Below, piece after piece: positions 54,738 to 62,908 of a stretch of DNA of 64,000 bases. Each line of letters begins with the position of its first letter. Within the stretch, counting starts at the first letter, position 1. The position numbers and the translations under genes were made by a program. The notes below the pieces were generated by a model, which was not told the origin of the DNA, made no database searches, and was given only the letters and a program-made list of their open reading frames with translations. The stretch spans positions 349,708 through 413,707 of the forward strand of contig NZ_VIGW01000004.1 in the NCBI RefSeq assembly GCF_007858435.1, written 5' to 3'. This DNA comes from Tsukamurella asaccharolytica. GTDB lineage: Bacteria > Actinomycetota > Actinomycetes > Mycobacteriales > Mycobacteriaceae.

Positions 54738-54840
54738 GCCAGCAGCATCGCACGCCGGGCTCGGCGTCCGCTCGCGCACCGCGCCGCGTTTGGCATAGTG
54801 GAGACCGCGACGCAGCGGCCGAATGGAGGTGGACTTCCCG

Positions 54841-55338
54841 ATGCGCGGACGGGTCCTCGTCATCCCCGCCGTGGTACTCGTGGGTCTGGCCTGCGGTGCC
54901 TGCGGTGGGGAGAACACCGAATCGTGGTCGAGCACCCCGTCGGCCACCTCCAGCTCGGTGGCGGAAGCGCCGTCGAGCACGCCGGACCGCGCGCCGTCGA
55001 CGCAGCAACTCGAGGAGATGCTGAACCGGGCGGTCGACCCGAAGGTCCCGCTGGCGGAGAAGCTGCAGCTGGTGCAGGGCGCCACCCCCGCCGACCGCCC
55101 GCTGTTCGACGAGCTGGTCAAGCTCCGGAGCGACAACCCTCAGGTCAGCTGGCAGATCGGCCGGCCCGTGCTGGAACAGCCCGGCCTGGCGAAGGCGCAG
55201 TTCTCCGTGCTCATGGGCGGTACGAACCAGCTCGCGTACGCCTCCCTCGCCTTCGACGGGGGACGGTGGAAGCTGCAGCGCTCCTACGCGTGCGAGATGA
55301 TCGTCCAGGTCGGGCGCGACTCGTCCTCCTGCGATTGA
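54841..55338 (+). CDS. Putative lipoprotein, MTB12-like
   Basis: A 165-residue secreted protein with a signal peptide (MRGRVLVIPAVVLVGLAC) and two close Cys (18 and 21), one of which is a likely lipidation site although the lipobox is imperfect. A Ser/Thr/Pro linker follows, then a compact alpha/beta domain (QQLEEMLNRAVDPKVPLAEKL...FDGGRWKLQRSYACEM) like the low-molecular-weight antigen MTB12 family. ATG 54841 was preferred over ATG 54823 because GGAGG is 11 nt upstream and the signal peptide then begins directly. It converges on the next lipoprotein with 4 bp between stops. Function unknown. Confidence 0.65.
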   Translation: MRGRVLVIPAVVLVGLACGACGGENTESWSSTPSATSSSVAEAPSSTPDRAPSTQQLEEMLNRAVDPKVPLAEKLQLVQGATPADRPLFDELVKLRSDNPQVSWQIGRPVLEQPGLAKAQFSVLMGGTNQLAYASLAFDGGRWKLQRSYACEMIVQVGRDSSSCD

Positions 55339-55342
55339 CCCG

Positions 55343-56332
55343 CTACTTGGGCCCGAACCGGTAGACGCTGCCCGTCTTCTGCGTCAGCTTCTTGGCCGGA
55401 TCGTCGCCGATCAGCGTGCGGCCGCCCTCGAGTTGCACCCCGCCCTGCGCGAAGGCGCGCGCCGGATCGAGCTCGACGGTGCCGTTGCCCTCGGACGTGT
55501 AGCTCTCGATGGTCAGGGTGCTGCCGCTTCCCGGAACGCGGAAGACCGAGTCGTCGGGGGACTCGTCGACCCTGGCCTTGAGCTCGGGCCGCTCGAGGGT
55601 GCCGCCGAGGGTCACCTGCATCGTCTGGGTCAAGGTGCTGTCCGCGCGGATGGACCGGGTGACCGTCCACGTCGCACCGGGGGCCACCGGTTCGGCCGGC
55701 AGCGGGATCAACCGGAGGAAGGTCTGCAGCAGGGCCTGCTCGAAGGCGGTCTGCGCCTCCGAGGAGACGCCGGGGGGCGCGGCCAGTGTGAACGAGCGGA
55801 CCTCGCCGCTCGCGGCCAGGGTGACGAGCGCGACGGACCCCGCCTCCACCTCGAGCGCCTTCGTCGTGGCGGCGTCCGTGGACTGCGGCGCATCGAAGAA
55901 CAGATACACCTCGAGCGGGTCGGCGCACGCGGGCTGCGCGGTCAGCGGCAGCGTCACGTCGCGGTTGCCGCCGGAAGGTTGCTCGCCGGCCACCTGGGAG
56001 ACCTGCAGCGAGTTGGTGAACAGCGCGTACTCCGCGACCGCCGTGGGGCGGACCGCCAGCGGGCGCGCCGCGCCGGTGCCGGGGGAGTCGAGGGCGATCG
56101 TCGCCGGTGGCACGTCGATGGTGACGGCGTGGCCCGGGAGCGCCGGCGGGTTCGCGGCGCAGCCCGCCGCCGCAGCGGGGGCCGCGACCGACTGCCGGAC
56201 GGGCGCCGCGGGCGACGACGACGAGGCGCCGGCGTCGGTGGAGGCACCGTCCCCGCACCCCGCGAGGGCGGTGACGAGCACCGCCGTCGACGCCACCACT
56301 ACCGGGACCAGCCGCAACCGCTTGCCATGCAC
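55343..56332 (-). CDS. Putative lipoprotein of unknown function
   Basis: A 329-residue secreted protein. The signal peptide (residues 1-24) ends in a lipobox ALAGC, then a Ser/Ala/Pro linker. The rest is beta-rich with no domain I recognise; a closing FGPK and repeated short Leu/Thr strands hint at an outer-surface beta fold. GTG 56332 starts right at the signal peptide; an ATG four bases away is out of frame. It is divergent from lspA, the signal peptidase that would process it, with only 27 bp between starts. Confidence 0.7.
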   Translation of the reverse strand: MHGKRLRLVPVVVASTAVLVTALAGCGDGASTDAGASSSSPAAPVRQSVAAPAAAAGCAANPPALPGHAVTIDVPPATIALDSPGTGAARPLAVRPTAVAEYALFTNSLQVSQVAGEQPSGGNRDVTLPLTAQPACADPLEVYLFFDAPQSTDAATTKALEVEAGSVALVTLAASGEVRSFTLAAPPGVSSEAQTAFEQALLQTFLRLIPLPAEPVAPGATWTVTRSIRADSTLTQTMQVTLGGTLERPELKARVDESPDDSVFRVPGSGSTLTIESYTSEGNGTVELDPARAFAQGGVQLEGGRTLIGDDPAKKLTQKTGSVYRFGPK

Positions 56333-56359
56333 ACCGCCACCGTAGTGGATGATGGAGTC

Positions 56360-56947
56360 ATGGATTCCCCTGCAACCGCGCGGCCGAGCTGGTATCGGAA
56401 CCCGCGCCTCCTCCTGGCGGTGGTCGCGGTCGCGGTCTTCCTCATCGACCTGGCCGCCAAGACCACGGTGGTCCGGCACATGACCTACGGCGAGCAGATC
56501 CCCGTGCTCGGGCCGTTCAGCCTGCACTTCGTCAAGAATCCCGGCGCCGCCTTCTCGATGGCCACCGGGTACACCTGGGTGCTCACGCTGATCGCGATCG
56601 GCGTGGTGGTGTGGATCGTGCGCATGGGGTCCAAGCTGACCTCGCTGACGTGGGCCCTCGGCCTCGGCCTCGTGCTCGGCGGCGCGCTGGGCAATCTCGC
56701 CGACCGGATCTTCCGCGCGCCCGGAGTCTTCCGCGGGCACGTCATCGACTTCTTCTCCGTCGGTGACTGGTTCCCCGTCTTCAACACCGCCGACAGCGCG
56801 ATCAGCGTCGCCGCGGTGCTGCTCATCGCGCTGACCCTGTTCGGGCGCGATCCGTACGAGGGCTTCGGCGAGAAGCGCCCGCGCACCCCGGAGCAGGCCC
56901 CGGCCGAGGAGAGCCGCACCCCCGGAGCGGAGGCGCCCGATGCGTGA
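56360..56947 (+). CDS. lspA: Lipoprotein signal peptidase (signal peptidase II)
   Basis: A 195-residue membrane aspartic protease with four transmembrane helices. The catalytic aspartates are in GNLADRIF (Asp115) and FNTADSAIS (Asp145); NPGAAFS and the HVIDFFSVG loop are also typical. It removes signal peptides from lipid-modified prolipoproteins, including LppM and the other lipoproteins here. ATG 56360 follows GGAG at close spacing. It overlaps the pseudouridine synthase gene by 8 nt. It matches Rv1539. Confidence 0.94.
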   Translation: MDSPATARPSWYRNPRLLLAVVAVAVFLIDLAAKTTVVRHMTYGEQIPVLGPFSLHFVKNPGAAFSMATGYTWVLTLIAIGVVVWIVRMGSKLTSLTWALGLGLVLGGALGNLADRIFRAPGVFRGHVIDFFSVGDWFPVFNTADSAISVAAVLLIALTLFGRDPYEGFGEKRPRTPEQAPAEESRTPGAEAPDA

Positions 56948-57866
56948 GTCGCGCACCACCCCCGTCCCCGACGGCCTCGACGGCCTGCGGGTCGATGCGG
57001 GCGTCGCCCGCCTGCTGGGCCTCTCGCGCACCGTCGTCTCCGAGCTGGCGGCGGAGGGCTCCGTCACGTTGGACGGGGTCGCGGTCGGCAAGTCCGACAA
57101 ACTGCACGCCGGCGCCCTGCTCGACGTGACGCTGCCCGAGCCCGCGCGGCCGCTGGAGATCGTCGCCGAGCCGGTGCCGGGCATGGACATCCTCTACTCC
57201 GACGCCGACATCGTGGTCGTCGACAAGCCCGTCGGCGTCGCGGCGCACGCCTCGGTCGGCTGGACCGGCCCGACGGTGATCGGCGGTCTCGCCGCCGCCG
57301 GCTTCCGGATCTCCACCTCGGGAGCGCCCGAACGCCAGGGCATCGTGCACCGCCTCGACGTGGGCACCTCCGGCGTGATGGCCGTCGCCGTCTCCGAGCG
57401 CGCGTACACGGTGCTCAAGCGGGCCTTCAAGCAGCGCACCGTCGACAAGCGGTACCACGCGCTGGTGCAGGGGCACCCCGATCCGATGTCCGGCACCATC
57501 GACGCGCCGATCGGCCGGCACCGCAGCTCCGACTGGAAGTTCGCGGTCACCAAGGACGGCAAGCCGTCGATCACGCACTACGACACCATCGAGGCGTTCC
57601 AGGCTGCGACGCTGCTGGACGTGCACCTCGAGACGGGGCGCACGCACCAGATCCGCGTGCACTTCGCGGCGCTGCACCACCCGTGCTGCGGCGACCCGAC
57701 CTACGGCTCGGACCCGGTGCTCGCGAAGAAGCTGGGCCTGGACCGGCAGTGGCTGCACGCCCGCACGCTGGGCTTCACGCACCCCACGCAGGGGGAGTAC
57801 GTGGAGTTCACCTCGCCCTACCCCGACGACCTGCAGCACGCCCTGGACGTCCTGCGGGACGCGTGA
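56940..57866 (+). CDS. rluD: RluD-type rRNA pseudouridine synthase
   Basis: A 308-residue RluA/RluD-family enzyme. An N-terminal S4 RNA-binding domain ([31 protein letters not shown]) precedes the catalytic domain with the HRLD motif (Asp140 in [17 protein letters not shown]) and the RTHQIRVHF closing block. It would isomerise uridines in 23S rRNA helix 69. Order lspA-rluD is common in bacteria and equals Rv1539-Rv1540. ATG overlaps lspA, and the stop overlaps the next gene by 4 nt. Confidence 0.93.
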   Translation: MRESRTTPVPDGLDGLRVDAGVARLLGLSRTVVSELAAEGSVTLDGVAVGKSDKLHAGALLDVTLPEPARPLEIVAEPVPGMDILYSDADIVVVDKPVGVAAHASVGWTGPTVIGGLAAAGFRISTSGAPERQGIVHRLDVGTSGVMAVAVSERAYTVLKRAFKQRTVDKRYHALVQGHPDPMSGTIDAPIGRHRSSDWKFAVTKDGKPSITHYDTIEAFQAATLLDVHLETGRTHQIRVHFAALHHPCCGDPTYGSDPVLAKKLGLDRQWLHARTLGFTHPTQGEYVEFTSPYPDDLQHALDVLRDA

Positions 57867-58531
57867 GCCGGACGGAGACCGCCCGCGGGGCAGCCGGCTG
57901 GGCCGCGCTCCTCGCGGTCGCCCTCATGCTGGCGTTCTGGCTCGGATCGGCGACCCCGGTCCGGGAGGCGCGGCCCGACGGTGACCGCCTCGGCCCGCAG
58001 GCCGGTCAGGCCGTCGCCGAGTACCTCGACGAAGCCCGCGCCTCGCTGGCGGCGGCACCCGCGGGGGAGCGGCGCTGGGCGCTGATCTCCCCGGCGACCG
58101 AGTGGACGCCGGACGAGGTGTGGACCCGCGCCGCGGGCCTGGATCGCGTCGGCCGCGTGCTGGTCCGGGTGCGGATCCCCGGCGTTCAGACCCCCACGGC
58201 GTCGGTGCCGCCCGGCCAGACCCTCGAGGGCGTGCTCGCGGTGAACGAACTGGCCGCGCTGGCGATGCCGACGCTCGTCGCGGCCGGCGACCGCGGCGCG
58301 GCGATCGCGCGCGTCACGGCGTCCCGCCTGCGCGCCGGCGGGCCCGCGGTGGTGGGCGTGATCGTGTGGGGCACGGGCGACGCCCTGCGCGCCGCCGCCG
58401 GCCGGCCGGGCGTGCGGTCCGTCCAGGTCCTCCCGCGCGCGGGCGCGCGCTTCGGCGTCTCCGCCCTGCTCCCGTCGGCCACCGCCACGGTCGGGCCGGG
58501 CCCGGACGATCGTCCGGTGCCGGCGCGCTAG
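57863..58531 (+). CDS. Membrane-anchored protein of unknown function
   Basis: A 222-residue protein with a single N-terminal hydrophobic segment ([19 protein letters not shown], about 8-26) that could be a signal anchor, followed by an extracytoplasmic alpha/beta region rich in Ala, Arg and Val. GTG 57863 overlaps the rluD stop (GTGA), so it belongs to the lspA-rluD operon. No family was recognised. The soluble part has a repeating [12 protein letters not shown] / [13 protein letters not shown] pattern that looks like a compact beta-alpha domain. Confidence 0.6.
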   Translation: MSRTETARGAAGWAALLAVALMLAFWLGSATPVREARPDGDRLGPQAGQAVAEYLDEARASLAAAPAGERRWALISPATEWTPDEVWTRAAGLDRVGRVLVRVRIPGVQTPTASVPPGQTLEGVLAVNELAALAMPTLVAAGDRGAAIARVTASRLRAGGPAVVGVIVWGTGDALRAAAGRPGVRSVQVLPRAGARFGVSALLPSATATVGPGPDDRPVPAR

Positions 58532-58582
58532 ACCCGCACGCCCGCAATCGACCGATTCGCCCGGGGCGAGCGGATACTCAAT

Positions 58583-58610
58583 TGTGAGTGGGCGCTCACA
58601 TCTGTAGCCT
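58583..58610. promoter_or_regulatory. tetR operator and leaderless promoter
   Basis: The near-perfect palindrome TGTGAGTGGGCGCTCACA (58583-58600; arms GTGAG/CTCAC) lies just upstream of TAGCCT (58605-58610), whose end is 7 nt before GTG 58618. The palindrome overlaps the -10 to -35 spacer region, the usual place for TetR-family autorepression. Confidence 0.7.
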
Positions 58611-58617
58611 CGGGTTC

Positions 58618-59253
58618 GTGCCCGCGGCTCATGACCCTCGACCTCGCGCGCCGCACCTCCCGGCGGAGGAGCGGCGCGCGGCGCTGATCGCCGCGACGCG
58701 GGACGCGGTGCTCGAGCACGGCGCCGTGCCCACCACCAAGCAGATCGCCGCCGCTGCGGGCGTCGCCGAGGGCACCATCTTCCGCATCTTCGACTCCAAG
58801 GAGGACCTCCTCGACGCGGTGATGGCCGAGTCCTTCGATCCCGCGCCGCTCCTCGCCGAGATCGACGCCATCGACCCGGAACAGCCCCTGCGCGAGCGCC
58901 TCTACCGGTTCACCGAGCTCGTCCAGGCCCGATTCCAACAGATCTTCGGCCTCATGGACGCCCTCGGCCTGGTCGCGCCGCCGCACCGGCGCGACGAGGA
59001 CGCGCACCGTCGGGCGAAGGGCGGTCCCGCGCTCGCGGCCCGGCTCCGCGGCGTCATCGGCGACGACGCCGGCCGGCTCTCCGTCCCGCCCGACGAGGCG
59101 ATCCACCTGCTGCGCCTGCTCACCTTCTCCGGCAGCCACCCCCACATCAGCGACGGGCACGTCCTGTCGCCGAAGCGCATCGTCGACGTCCTGCTCGACG
59201 GCATCTCAGCCCCGCCCACCACGGAATCCGCAGCAAGGAACAGCCCCCAGTGA
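58618..59253 (+). CDS. TetR-family regulator
   Basis: A 211-residue TetR regulator with an N-terminal HTH (AALIAATRDAVLEHGAVPTTKQIAAAAGVAEGTIFRIFDSKEDLL, about residues 20-63) and a helical ligand-binding domain. GTG 58618 is chosen from the -10 at 58605-58610 and the operator; GTG 58588 would lie inside the operator. The stop overlaps the exporter gene start by 4 nt, so it is the first gene of a three-gene operon and likely represses it, responding to a substrate of the transporter. Ligand unknown. Confidence 0.88.
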   Translation: MPAAHDPRPRAPHLPAEERRAALIAATRDAVLEHGAVPTTKQIAAAAGVAEGTIFRIFDSKEDLLDAVMAESFDPAPLLAEIDAIDPEQPLRERLYRFTELVQARFQQIFGLMDALGLVAPPHRRDEDAHRRAKGGPALAARLRGVIGDDAGRLSVPPDEAIHLLRLLTFSGSHPHISDGHVLSPKRIVDVLLDGISAPPTTESAARNSPQ

Positions 59254-60983
59254 CCCTCCTCAAACTGATCACCGAGCACCTGCGGCCCTACCGGCCGTGG
59301 CTGCTCGCCGTGGCCGCCTTCCAACTCGTCAGCGTGGTCGCCAACCTGGTACTGCCCAGCATCAACGCCAAGATCATCGACCTCGGCGTCACCCCCGGCG
59401 ACACCGGCTACATCTGGCGCATGGGCGGGGTGATGCTGGTCATCACGCTGTTCCAGGTGATCGCCGCCGGCGGCGCCACCTACTTCGCGGCCCGCAGCGC
59501 CATGGCCTTCGGCCGCGACACCCGGCGGTCCCTGTTCGGCCGGGTCCGCACCTTCTCCGGCCGCGAGGTCTCCGGCTTCGGCGCGGCCTCGCTCATCACC
59601 CGCACCACCAACGACGTGCAACAGGTGCAGCTGCTCGTGCTGATGTCGCTGTCGATGATGATCCAGGCCCCGTTCATGGCGATCGGCGGCGTCGTCATGG
59701 CGGTGCGCGAGGAGCCGGGTCTCGCCTGGCTCATGGTGGTCGCGGTGCCCGTCCTCGGCGCCGTCCTGGGCGTGGTGATCGCCAAGATGATCCCCGGCTT
59801 CCGCGTGGTCCAGACCCGCCTCGACGCGGTCAACCAGGTGCTCCGCGAGCAGCTCGCGGGTGTCCGGGTGATCCGGGCCTTCGTCCGCGAGCCCGTCGAG
59901 CGGGAGCGGTTCGACGCCGCCAACACCGCCCTCACCGACGCCTCGGTCCGCGTGATGCGGCTGATGGCGGTCATGTTCCCGTGGGTGATGCTGGTGCTCA
60001 ACCTCTCGACCGTCGCCGTGTGGTGGTTCGGTGCGCACCTCGTCGCCGACGGCAGCACGCAGATCGGCGCGGTCACCGCCTACATGCAGTACATGATGCA
60101 GATCCTCATGTCGGTCATGATGGCGACCTTCATGGTGATGATGGTGCCCCGCGCGTCCGTCGCCGCCGAGCGCATCACCGAGGTGCTCGCCACCACGTCC
60201 ACGGTCGCGCCGCCGGAGAAGCCGGATGCGCTGCCCGCGATCACCGGCGCCGTCGAGCTGGACGGCGTGACGATGTGCTACCCGGGCGCCGCGAAGCCGG
60301 TGCTGCAGAACGTGAACCTGACGGCCCGGCCGGGCGAGACCGTCGCCATCATCGGGTCCACCGGCGCGGGCAAGTCGACGCTGATCAACCTGCTGGCGCG
60401 GCTGTTCGACGCGACCTCGGGGGCCGTGCGCTACGACGGCGTCGACGTGCGGGACCTGCGCGCCGACGCCCTGTGGGGACACGTCGGGCTGGTGCCGCAG
60501 CGCGGCTACCTGTTCAGCGGGACCGTCGCGAGCAACCTGCGTTTCGGCAACCCCGACGCGACCGACGCCGAGCTCGCCGAGGCCCTGCGCATCGCGCAGG
60601 CGGAGGACTTCGTCGCCGAGCTGGGCGGCCTCGACGCGCCGATCGCCCAGGGCGGCACCAACGTGTCCGGCGGCCAGCGCCAGCGGCTCGCGATCGCCCG
60701 CGCGCTCGTCGCGAAGCCCGCGATCTACCTCTTCGACGACAGCTTCTCCGCGCTCGACCTCGCCACCGACGCGAAGCTGCGCGCCGCGCTGCGGCCGTAC
60801 ACGAGGGAGGCCACCGTCTTCATCGTCGGTCAGCGCATCTCGACGATCGCCGGTGCCGACCAGATCCTCGTGCTCGAGGACGGTGAGGTGGTCGGTCACG
60901 GCACCCACGCCGAACTCCTCGAGACCTGTCCCACCTATCAGGAGATCGCCGGCAGCCAGGCGACGGCGGGGAGCGCAGCATGA
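59250..60983 (+). CDS. Heterodimeric ABC exporter subunit with degenerate Walker B
   Basis: A 577-residue half-transporter: six transmembrane helices (about 15-305) fused to one nucleotide-binding domain. Walker A is GSTGAGKST (about 369-377), signature NVSGGQRQ (about 471-478), and the Walker B is IYLFDDSFSALD, where the residue after the motif Asp is Asp497, not the catalytic Glu. The switch His is replaced by Gln in IVGQRIS. So this subunit holds the degenerate half of an asymmetric exporter, similar in layout to TM287. GTG 59250 overlaps the tetR stop; it overlaps its partner by 4 nt. Confidence 0.88.
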   Translation: MTLLKLITEHLRPYRPWLLAVAAFQLVSVVANLVLPSINAKIIDLGVTPGDTGYIWRMGGVMLVITLFQVIAAGGATYFAARSAMAFGRDTRRSLFGRVRTFSGREVSGFGAASLITRTTNDVQQVQLLVLMSLSMMIQAPFMAIGGVVMAVREEPGLAWLMVVAVPVLGAVLGVVIAKMIPGFRVVQTRLDAVNQVLREQLAGVRVIRAFVREPVERERFDAANTALTDASVRVMRLMAVMFPWVMLVLNLSTVAVWWFGAHLVADGSTQIGAVTAYMQYMMQILMSVMMATFMVMMVPRASVAAERITEVLATTSTVAPPEKPDALPAITGAVELDGVTMCYPGAAKPVLQNVNLTARPGETVAIIGSTGAGKSTLINLLARLFDATSGAVRYDGVDVRDLRADALWGHVGLVPQRGYLFSGTVASNLRFGNPDATDAELAEALRIAQAEDFVAELGGLDAPIAQGGTNVSGGQRQRLAIARALVAKPAIYLFDDSFSALDLATDAKLRAALRPYTREATVFIVGQRISTIAGADQILVLEDGEVVGHGTHAELLETCPTYQEIAGSQATAGSAA

Positions 60984-62809
60984 CCGGACCCGGAGCACGG
61001 GCCGCCGCCGCGGCGACGGCGGGCTCGCCCACCCAGAAACCGATGACCTTCTGGCCCTCGCTGAAGCGACTGCTGGGCCGGCTGCGGGAACAGCGCGCGG
61101 CGGTGACGGCCGCGGTGCTGCTGTCGATCGGCTCGGTCGCCGCCGCGGTGATCGCCCCCAAGGTGATCGGCACCGCCGTCGACGCGATCTACGACGGCTT
61201 CCGCTCGCAACTGCAGCAGGGGCCGGGCATCGACTTCCAGCGCGTCGGAACGATCCTCGCGTGGGTGATCGGGCTGTTCGTGGCGAGCGCCCTGCTGCAG
61301 TACGCGCAGGGTTTCCTGCTCAACGGCGCGGTGCAGCGGGTCATGTACTCGCTGCGGCGTGAGGTCGAGGACAAGCTCAACCGGCTGCCCCTGGGCTACT
61401 TCGACAAGCAGCCCCGCGGCGAGTTGCTCTCGCGCGTGACCAACGACATCGACAACCTGGGCCAGTCCCTGACGCAGGCGCTCAGCCAGCTCATCGTCTC
61501 CGCCTTCACCGTGATCGGCGTGCTGATCATGATGCTCATCGTCTCGCCCCTGCTCACCGCCGTCGCGGTGGTCGTGATACCGCTCATCGTGATCTTCGCG
61601 GGGCAGATCATGAAGCGCAGCCAGGAGCACTTCGTGGCGCAGTGGAAGTCGACGGGCTCGCTCAACGCGCAGGTCGAGGAGGCCTTCACCGGCCACGACC
61701 TGGTCACCGTCTACGGCCGCGACGACGCGCTGCAGGAGCGCTTCGCGCAGGAGAACGACGCGCTGATGAACGCGAGCTACAAGGCGCAGTTCCTCTCCGG
61801 TCTCGTCATGCCGATCAGCATGTTCGTCGGCAATCTGCAGTACGTCGCGGTCTGCGTCGTGGGCGGCGTGCGGGTGGCCGCGGGCGGCATGAGCCTGGGC
61901 GACGTCGTCGCCTTCATCCAGTACTCGCGGCAGTTCACCCAGCCCGTCACGCAGCTGGCGTCGATGGTGAACATGCTCCAGTCGGGCGTGGCCTCCGCCG
62001 AGCGCGTCTTCGCGATCCTCGACGCCGAGGAACAGGAGGCGGAGCGGCCCGGGACGCTGCCCGAGCCCACGCGCGGCCGGGTCGCGTTCGAGGACGTCTC
62101 CTTCGGGTACAAGCCGGACGAGCCGCTGATCGAGGGCCTGAACCTGGTCGCCGAGCCCGGACGCACCGTCGCGATCGTCGGTCACACCGGCGCGGGCAAG
62201 ACCACCCTGGTCAACCTGATCATGCGGTTCTACGAGCTCAGCGGCGGGCGGATCACCGTCGACGGCGTCGACATCGCCGAGGTCGAGCGCGCGGACCTGC
62301 GCCGGCGGATGGGCATGGTGCTGCAGGACACCTGGCTCTTCGAGGGCACGATCCGGGAGAACATCCGGTACGGCCGGCTCGACGCCACCGACGAGGAGGT
62401 CTACGCCGCCGCCCGCGCGACCTTCGTCGACCGGTTCGCGCACTCCCTGCCCGACGGCTACGACACCGTGCTCGACGACGAGTCCGGGAGCGTCTCCGCA
62501 GGCGAACGCCAGCTCATCACCATCGCGCGCGCCTTCCTCGCCGAACCGGCCATCCTCATCCTCGACGAGGCGACCAGCTCCGTGGACACCCGCACCGAGG
62601 TGCTCCTGCAGCGCGCGATGCGCGCGCTGCGGGCGGACCGCACCAGCTTCGTCATCGCGCACCGCCTGTCGACGATCCGCGACGCGGATGTCATCGTCGT
62701 GATGGATCACGGGCGCATCGTCGAACAGGGGTCGCACGACGAGCTGCTCGCGTCGGGCGGGCACTACGCCGGCCTCTACCGGGCCCAGTTCGAGGGCGTC
62801 GAGATCTGA
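60980..62809 (+). CDS. Heterodimeric ABC exporter subunit with intact Walker B
   Basis: A 609-residue half-transporter, six transmembrane helices (about 40-340) plus an ATPase domain. Walker A is GHTGAGKTT (about 401-409), Walker B ILILDEATSSVD with catalytic Glu530, and switch His in IAHRLS. The signature is SAGERQ (from 506) rather than SGGQ, which is expected because in the dimer this signature faces the degenerate site. With the preceding gene it forms a TM287/288 or BmrCD-like asymmetric exporter for drugs or lipids. Substrate unknown; TetR-linked regulation suggests a toxic compound. Confidence 0.88.
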   Translation: MTGPGARAAAAATAGSPTQKPMTFWPSLKRLLGRLREQRAAVTAAVLLSIGSVAAAVIAPKVIGTAVDAIYDGFRSQLQQGPGIDFQRVGTILAWVIGLFVASALLQYAQGFLLNGAVQRVMYSLRREVEDKLNRLPLGYFDKQPRGELLSRVTNDIDNLGQSLTQALSQLIVSAFTVIGVLIMMLIVSPLLTAVAVVVIPLIVIFAGQIMKRSQEHFVAQWKSTGSLNAQVEEAFTGHDLVTVYGRDDALQERFAQENDALMNASYKAQFLSGLVMPISMFVGNLQYVAVCVVGGVRVAAGGMSLGDVVAFIQYSRQFTQPVTQLASMVNMLQSGVASAERVFAILDAEEQEAERPGTLPEPTRGRVAFEDVSFGYKPDEPLIEGLNLVAEPGRTVAIVGHTGAGKTTLVNLIMRFYELSGGRITVDGVDIAEVERADLRRRMGMVLQDTWLFEGTIRENIRYGRLDATDEEVYAAARATFVDRFAHSLPDGYDTVLDDESGSVSAGERQLITIARAFLAEPAILILDEATSSVDTRTEVLLQRAMRALRADRTSFVIAHRLSTIRDADVIVVMDHGRIVEQGSHDELLASGGHYAGLYRAQFEGVEI

Positions 62810-62908
62810 CGCGCGAGTCGCCGAATGCCTCGCCGCCGCGGCGAGGGACCGCGAGCGGGTTACGCTGGTGCCCGACGGAACGGACGATGTGGGGCAGAAG
62901 CGACGGAC

